Of a stretch of DNA of 5,339 nt, positions 1 to 3,334 are shown piece after piece (position 1 is the first letter of the stretch; each line of letters begins with the position of its first letter). The notes beneath the pieces were generated by a model that searched no databases, was not told the origin of the DNA, and saw only the letters and a program-made list of their open reading frames with translations. The DNA comes from Halobacteria archaeon (GTDB lineage: Bacteria > Pseudomonadota > Gammaproteobacteria > UBA9214), in NCBI GenBank assembly GCA_013041945.1, contig JABDRC010000271.1:1-5339 (forward strand), read 5' to 3'. A program made the position numbers and the translations under genes.

Positions 1-662
1 ACCGAGCCGCCGGTTTCGCGGTTGGCCGTGACCAGCGCGCGTTTTACCTCGGCAAGCGGCAGCGCGTAAATACGCAACTGGTCGGGATCAACCACCACCT
101 GGTACTGCCGCACCATGCCGCCGACCGTGGCGACCTCGGCCACGCCCGGCACAGTCTGCAGCTCGTAGCGCAGGAACCAGTCCTGAATGGAGCGCAGCTG
201 ACTCAAATCGTGTGCGCCGCTGCGGTCGACCAGCGCATACTGGTAGACCCAGCCGACACCGGTGGCGTCGGGCCCCAGTTCGGGATTGACTTCAGGCGGC
301 AGCAGGCCGCTGGCCTGGTTCAGGTATTCCAGCACGCGCGAGCGTGCCCAGTAGATGTCGGTTCCATCCTCGAAGATCACGTATATAAAGGAGTCACCGA
401 AAAACGAATAGCCGCGCACCGTGGTCGCACCCGGTACGGCCAGCATCGCCGAGGACAGCGGGTAGGTCACCTGGTCTTCCACGACTTGCGGCGCCTGTCC
501 CGGGTAAGTTGTGCGCACGATCACCTGCACGTCCGACAGGTCGGGGATCGCATCCAGTGGAATCTGCTTGAGCGCGGCCACGCCCAGGCCGGCCAGAATG
601 ACCGCGATCAACAACACCAGCATGCGGTTATGTACAGACCAGCGGATGATGGCGGCGATCAT
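1..662 (-). CDS. cusA: CusA-type heavy-metal efflux RND transporter, N-terminal part (runs off left edge)
   Basis: This is the inner-membrane proton/metal antiporter of a tripartite Cu(I)/Ag(I) efflux pump that works with the CusB adaptor and an outer-membrane channel. Only 220 codons are visible, about a fifth of the roughly 1,050 residues usual for the family. It opens with MIAAIIRWSVHNRMLVLLIA, the typical cytoplasmic start plus first membrane helix (about residues 13-31). It then shows the family signatures IPDLSDVQVI (39-48), YPGQAPQVVEDQVTYPLS (53-70), GYSFFGDSFIYVIFEDGTD (84-102), YWARSRVLEYLNQ (104-116) and ELGPDATGVGW (128-138), which match E. coli CusA very closely from memory. The catalytic methionines lie beyond the edge, so Cu/Ag versus Zn/Co/Ni specificity is inferred from this similarity. 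An in-frame TAA at 674-672 makes the ATG at 662-660 the first possible start. No Shine-Dalgarno is seen at normal spacing. cusB lies 167 bases upstream, a wider gap than is usual for this pair. Confidence 0.95.
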   Translation of the reverse strand, partial: MIAAIIRWSVHNRMLVLLIAVILAGLGVAALKQIPLDAIPDLSDVQVIVRTTYPGQAPQVVEDQVTYPLSSAMLAVPGATTVRGYSFFGDSFIYVIFEDGTDIYWARSRVLEYLNQASGLLPPEVNPELGPDATGVGWVYQYALVDRSGAHDLSQLRSIQDWFLRYELQTVPGVAEVATVGGMVRQYQVVVDPDQLRIYALPLAEVKRALVTANRETGGS

Positions 663-829
663 GTCAAATTGTTACCGTCTTTTCCGTCATCCCCGGCCTC
701 GTTCGGGAGTCCCAGTTAGGACCGTGGATTCCCGCGCTACTTCAGGCATCCTGCCTTTCGCCCTTCGGGCCAGCCTTTGGCTGTTCAAAATCATTCCTGA
801 TGATTTTGTCGCGGAACCGACAATTGCAG
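663..829. repeat. Hairpin-rich spacer between cusB and cusA, probable dispersed repeat element
   Basis: This non-coding spacer holds a string of adjacent inverted repeats between about 686 and 808. They are an 8-bp stem with one G-T pair (705-712 with 726-733), a 5-bp stem (744-748/752-756, loop TCC), a 4-bp stem (760-763/767-770), a 5-bp stem (771-775/779-783, loop TTT) and a perfect 9-bp stem (786-794/800-808, loop TCCTG). The left part begins CGTCATCCCCGG and contains GTGGATTCCCGCG, wording typical of dispersed intergenic repeats in proteobacterial genomes; that recognition is from memory. Genes of this pair are normally only a few bases apart, so insertion of a mobile repeat is the simplest explanation. 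In the cusBA transcript it could act as an mRNA stability element or partial attenuator, which is inference. No metal-regulator site was recognised in it. Confidence 0.6.
786..808. other. Perfect 9-bp stem-loop just after cusB
   Basis: CAAAATCAT and ATGATTTTG form a perfect inverted repeat around a 5-base loop, starting 22 bases after the cusB stop codon in the direction of transcription. The stem is AT-rich and no clean T-run follows on the minus strand, so it is a weak candidate for an intrinsic terminator. It is better read as the end hairpin of the spacer repeat. It might still protect the 3' end of a cusB-only message. Confidence 0.5.
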
Positions 830-2230
830 TCACTGACCTGTCCCCATCTCCATTCGCTGGAAATTGGCCGTCAGGCTGCTCTCCGAATCGATCAGGAACT
901 GGCCGGATACGACGACCCGGTCACCTTCCTCGAGCCCGGACAGCACTTCCATGTATTCGCCGCTCTCGATGCCGGTCACCACGGTGACCGGTTGGAAGCG
1001 CCCATCGCCCAGCGCGACAATGACGCGGTCGCCTTCACCGGTGCGTATCAATGCCTCGCGCGGTATGCGCAGCACATTCTCGCGGTCAGAGGTGTGGATT
1101 TCGGTCTCGACCAGCATACCGTAGCGCAGCCTCGGGTCCGACGTGAAGAAGCCGGCGTAGACCGGCAGCGTGCGGGTACTGAAATTGATTTCGCGGTCGG
1201 TGCGGTCGACCGTGCCGACGAACTCGGTACCCGGCATCGTCGGCACCCTGAACACGACGCGCTGGCCCCGGTCGATCCAGGCACCCTGGCCCTCGAACAG
1301 CGAGATGATGACCGGTACGCGGTTAACACCGCCCAGCGTGACTACCCGGGTACCCGTGTCGACGGTGTCACCGGCAGCCGCGCGCCACTCGTTGATGGTG
1401 CCCTTCACCGGCGCCGTGATATCGAACATCTGCCGAATGCGTCCGCCCCGCTCGAGCTGCGACAGCGTGGCATTGTCCATACCCAGCGACTGCAGGCGTT
1501 GGCGTAACTGCTTGCGCTGTACCTCGTCCTCAGCCTCGATCGCGTCGAGATAGGCCTGCTGCAGCGAACGCCAGGCCGGCGCATCGACGCTGTAAAGCCA
1601 TTCGCCTTTCTCTACCGGGTCGCCGATGCCCTTGTCGCTGAGTTCGGCAACGGTGCCCGGTAGACCGGGAAGCGCGTCGTTTTCCTTCGGCAGCGGCATC
1701 CGCGAAACCCTGCCGATCGCGACGATGCGGCGCGACACCGAGCCGCGCTCCACGGTTGCCGTGCGCACGCCGAAATTATGGATGAACGCCGGCGTCACGG
1801 TCACGGCCGGCATCATTTCGCCTGCCTGCGCTGCCTGCATCACCGGTTCGCGCTCGACCAGGTACATCCCGCATACCGGACAGCTGCCGGACTCTTTCGA
1901 CACCACATCGGGATGCATCGGGCAGACGTAGTCGGGATCAAGGTGCCTGCGCGCGTGTTCCAGCGCGTTCTCGGCGGGTATGGGTTTACGTTCGACCAGG
2001 TCCATGCCGCATACGGGGCAGCTACCGGGGTCCTTCGATACCACGTCGGCATGCATTGGACAGACATAGTCAGGATCGGCGTGCTCGCGCGCGTGCTCAA
2101 GCGCCGTTTCGCTTTCAGATATCGGTCGGTTTGCGTCGCCCTGCGTCAACCAGTGGCGGTCGAGGGCGATGCCGATCGCAATACCGGCAATAACGAGCAC
2201 TGTTGGAAGAACCAGTCTGGAAGCAAGCAT
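830..2230 (-). CDS. cusB: CusB-type RND efflux periplasmic adaptor with two heavy-metal-binding domains
   Basis: This is the membrane-fusion (adaptor) subunit of a Cus-type pump, bridging CusA to an outer-membrane channel in the periplasm. The 466 residues begin with an uncleaved-looking hydrophobic anchor (about 5-23). Two heavy-metal-binding domains follow, each with YVCPMH and CPVCGM motifs (Y55-H60 with C71-M76; Y101-H106 with C117-M122). After them come the barrel-sandwich and helical hairpin regions (about 140-270), a CusB-like beta-barrel (about 305-380, including FEGQGAWIDRGQ and GMLVETEI) and the membrane-proximal part (385-453, GLEEGDRVVVSGQFLIDSE). At 466 residues it is longer than E. 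coli CusB (about 407), and the extra length is the tandem metal domain. An in-frame TGA at 2242-2240 leaves the ATG at 2230-2228 as the first start. No Shine-Dalgarno precedes it. Cu/Ag is the likely substrate, but other soft metals are possible. cusA follows downstream. Confidence 0.95.
   Translation of the reverse strand: MLASRLVLPTVLVIAGIAIGIALDRHWLTQGDANRPISESETALEHAREHADPDYVCPMHADVVSKDPGSCPVCGMDLVERKPIPAENALEHARRHLDPDYVCPMHPDVVSKESGSCPVCGMYLVEREPVMQAAQAGEMMPAVTVTPAFIHNFGVRTATVERGSVSRRIVAIGRVSRMPLPKENDALPGLPGTVAELSDKGIGDPVEKGEWLYSVDAPAWRSLQQAYLDAIEAEDEVQRKQLRQRLQSLGMDNATLSQLERGGRIRQMFDITAPVKGTINEWRAAAGDTVDTGTRVVTLGGVNRVPVIISLFEGQGAWIDRGQRVVFRVPTMPGTEFVGTVDRTDREINFSTRTLPVYAGFFTSDPRLRYGMLVETEIHTSDRENVLRIPREALIRTGEGDRVIVALGDGRFQPVTVVTGIESGEYMEVLSGLEEGDRVVVSGQFLIDSESSLTANFQRMEMGTGQ
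1844..2110 (-). repeat. In-frame tandem duplication of the heavy-metal-binding domain in CusB
   Basis: Two 43-residue copies, residues 41-83 (2110-1982) and 87-129 (1972-1844), lie 46 residues apart. They agree at 35 of 43 positions. Both carry the core ALEHAR, DPDYVCPMH, DVVSK and GSCPVCGM, so all cysteines, histidines and methionines of the metal site are kept in each. The DNA differs at many third codon positions, so the duplication is not very recent and both copies appear to be under selection. The doubled site probably increases soft-metal capture before transfer to the pump, which is inference. Confidence 0.9.
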
Positions 2231-2238
2231 GGGACTAC

Positions 2239-2266
2239 ATCATACCGGAGTGAATCACAGTGACAA
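2239..2266 (-). promoter_or_regulatory. Possible sigma-70 promoter directly in front of cusB
   Basis: On the minus strand TTGTCA (2266-2261) and TATGAT (2244-2239) are separated by 16 bases, each matching the sigma-70 consensus at five of six positions. The expected start of transcription falls at about the A of the cusB ATG (2230). The message would then have little or no leader, which fits the absence of a Shine-Dalgarno there. No clear CusR, CopR or CueR operator was recognised. The call rests on sequence pattern only. Confidence 0.35.
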
Positions 2267-2397
2267 TTGATCTACAGCAGGTTCGTTGTCTGATCAGTAC
2301 GTATAACCCGACCACATTCATTGCCTTGAAGCGGGCTCGAATAGAACTGGTTGCACGTTACCTTTTCAGAAGATTTGAACAGAGCCATCCGCTACTT

Positions 2398-2486
2398 TCC
2401 GTTCGTAGTGAGCCTGTCGAACCACACCGGCATACGCATTTTCACCGCATGATTCGAGACCCTTCGACAGGCTCAGGGCGAACGGA
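2398..2486. repeat. Long imperfect inverted repeat of a widespread dispersed type
   Basis: The left arm 2398-2421 and right arm 2463-2486 are each 24 bases and pair at 21 positions. The only mismatches are a 3-base block, TAG against CCC. A 41-base central loop separates them. The arms contain GAGCCTGTCGAA and its complement TTCGACAGGCTC, a wording I recognise as a very common dispersed intergenic repeat in proteobacteria; the recognition is from memory. It sits between two genes on the same strand and would fold into a long hairpin in either transcript, so it may limit read-through from the DNRLRE gene into cusB. That role is inference. Confidence 0.8.
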
Positions 2487-2532
2487 TCTGACTACTGAAA
2501 TGCTTTTTACTAACGCACGATAGTCAGCACCA

Positions 2533-2553
2533 GCCGGGACCTAGTTACCCGGC
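2533..2553 (-). terminator. Stem-loop spanning the stop codon of the DNRLRE gene
   Basis: GCCGGG (2533-2538) pairs perfectly with CCCGGC (2548-2553) around a 9-base loop that contains the TAG stop. No T-run follows on the minus strand, so intrinsic termination is doubtful. It may instead stabilise the 3' end or act together with the larger inverted repeat further downstream. Confidence 0.3.
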
Positions 2554-3218
2554 AAGTGATACTCGATGGTCAGCATCGGGTGCCGCGTGCTGTCGCGACC
2601 TTCGCGGCTGTCGAAGCGCTTCGCCGTCCCGCCGGTGGACTCGTCGCCCATGACCAGCCAGCCGAAATTACGCTCGGGATTCTTCAACCAGAGGCGCACA
2701 TTGTTGACCATATGCACCGTGCTTTGCCAGGTGTAGAACTCGTTGCCGCTGACGGTCGCAGTGGCAGTGGCGTGCGGAACAAAATGCCCGCCCTGTTGCA
2801 CCCAGAAGTCGTGGTCGTAGAAGGTGTGCAACCAGGTCGCATCGCCGGGCTCGGCTGGCGCACCGCCACCGCCGCCGAATGATGCAGCTTCACCCCAGTC
2901 TGCCAGCACGCTGTGCAGGCTGACATCGGCAGGCTCGGTGTTATTCGAATTCTGGTACAACGTCAGGAACACGCGGTCGATGATCGCATTGGCCGGCAGG
3001 GCCGAGGCCACGTCGAATCGCACCAGTCCGCGGCGGATGCTGTTCATCGCCTGGTTGGTGCGACCCGCACGGATATGCAGGCCAATGCCGTTGGACAAAG
3101 CGCCGTCGGGGTCCTCGACCAGGGTGTTGTCACGGTCGGCCGTGATGTGCGCCATGTCGGCCAGTGCCTGTGCGGATGTCAGGCAGCTCAATAGAATGAC
3201 GGGTAGTAGTCTGATCAT
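2541..3218 (-). CDS. Secreted DNRLRE-type domain protein, function unknown
   Basis: The protein has 225 residues and a clear signal peptide (about 1-20, probable cut after AQALA). The mature part is almost one domain and resembles the DNRLRE family of secreted beta-sandwich proteins, judged by remembered wording. Features are an early DRDNTLVEDPDGALSNG (28-44), RRGLVRFDV (62-70), a Gly run at 115-119, GDATWLHTFYDHDFW (125-139), YTWQSTVHMV (162-171), NFGWLVMGDES (184-194) and TAKRFDSRE (198-206), ending with an MLTIEYHLP strand. No catalytic site is recognised. Related domains occur in extracellular enzymes and as stand-alone proteins, where they may bind carbohydrate or serve structurally. 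The start is secure: AAGGAG at 3230-3225 lies six bases from the ATG. It follows the multicopper oxidase gene by 116 bases across a terminator-like hairpin. A shared role with the oxidase is suggested only by adjacency and common export. LLSC (9-12) could be read as a lipobox, but the hydrophobic stretch before it is short. Confidence 0.88.
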   Translation of the reverse strand: MIRLLPVILLSCLTSAQALADMAHITADRDNTLVEDPDGALSNGIGLHIRAGRTNQAMNSIRRGLVRFDVASALPANAIIDRVFLTLYQNSNNTEPADVSLHSVLADWGEAASFGGGGGAPAEPGDATWLHTFYDHDFWVQQGGHFVPHATATATVSGNEFYTWQSTVHMVNNVRLWLKNPERNFGWLVMGDESTGGTAKRFDSREGRDSTRHPMLTIEYHLPGN

Positions 3219-3224
3219 TTGTTA

Positions 3225-3230
3225 CTCCTT
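3225..3230 (-). promoter_or_regulatory. Strong ribosome binding site of the DNRLRE gene
   Basis: AAGGAG on the minus strand lies six bases before the ATG at 3218-3216. It is the only strong Shine-Dalgarno among the three gene starts in the window and fixes this start. It suggests high translation compared with the two pump genes, where no such site is seen. Confidence 0.85.
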
Positions 3231-3287
3231 ACAAAAATATATCAAGATCAATCCGCTCCCCATTGCGGGATCCTGCAGGTTAAGAAC

Positions 3288-3309
3288 AGGGGGAGCATTG
3301 GCTCCCCCT
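3288..3309 (-). terminator. Likely Rho-independent terminator after the multicopper oxidase
   Basis: AGGGGGAGC and GCTCCCCCT form a perfect 9-bp, GC-rich stem with a 4-base loop, beginning 25 bases after the oxidase stop codon. On the minus strand it is followed by GTTCTTAA, a short broken T-run, so termination may be partial. It lies in the 116-base gap before the DNRLRE gene. No good promoter for that gene was found between the hairpin and its ribosome site, so some read-through may be needed to express it. Confidence 0.65.
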
Positions 3310-3334
3310 TACTAATATAACGGATTAGCAGAAA

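Larger units (their letters stand above)
2231..2540. other. 310-base intergenic gap between the DNRLRE gene and cusB
   Basis: This gap carries the stop-codon stem-loop at its right end, the long inverted repeat at 2398-2486 and the possible cusB promoter at its left end. The stretch from about 2270 to 2397 shows no gene, RNA or strong hairpin that can be supported. An 87-codon reading frame starting with GTG at 2260 on the plus strand crosses the gap. It runs through the inverted repeat, reading RSEPVE and STGSGRTD as such repeats do when translated, and has no ribosome site, so it is not accepted as a gene. Confidence 0.6.

Noticed and set aside
210..719. Open reading frame of 169 codons on the plus strand
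   Set aside because: It lies antisense to cusA, has no recognisable domain, and its end runs into the spacer repeat. The minus-strand frame matches CusA along its whole length.
800..1507. Open reading frame of 235 codons on the plus strand, with others at 511-987 and 1778-2263
   Set aside because: They are antisense shadows of cusB in GC-rich DNA, with composition dominated by Arg, His and Asp and no ribosome sites. The minus strand encodes a clear adaptor protein.
2259..2275. TGACAATTGATC as a CusR/CopR copper box upstream of cusB
   Set aside because: Only one half-site resembles TGACAA. The second half and the two-base spacer expected for a CusR palindrome are absent.
2260..2523. 87-codon GTG-started frame on the plus strand in the intergenic gap
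   Set aside because: Its second half is the translation of the inverted repeat (RSEPVE, STGSGRTD), a familiar spurious product. There is no Shine-Dalgarno or domain.
3183..3194. Lipobox (LLSC) making the DNRLRE protein a lipoprotein
   Set aside because: Cys at residue 12 leaves too short a hydrophobic stretch, and a standard signal peptidase I site (AQALA) follows at residue 20. It was not fully excluded.
2824..3315. Open reading frame of 163 codons on the plus strand
   Set aside because: It is antisense to the DNRLRE gene, which has a signal peptide, an excellent ribosome site and family motifs, and it also runs through the terminator hairpin.
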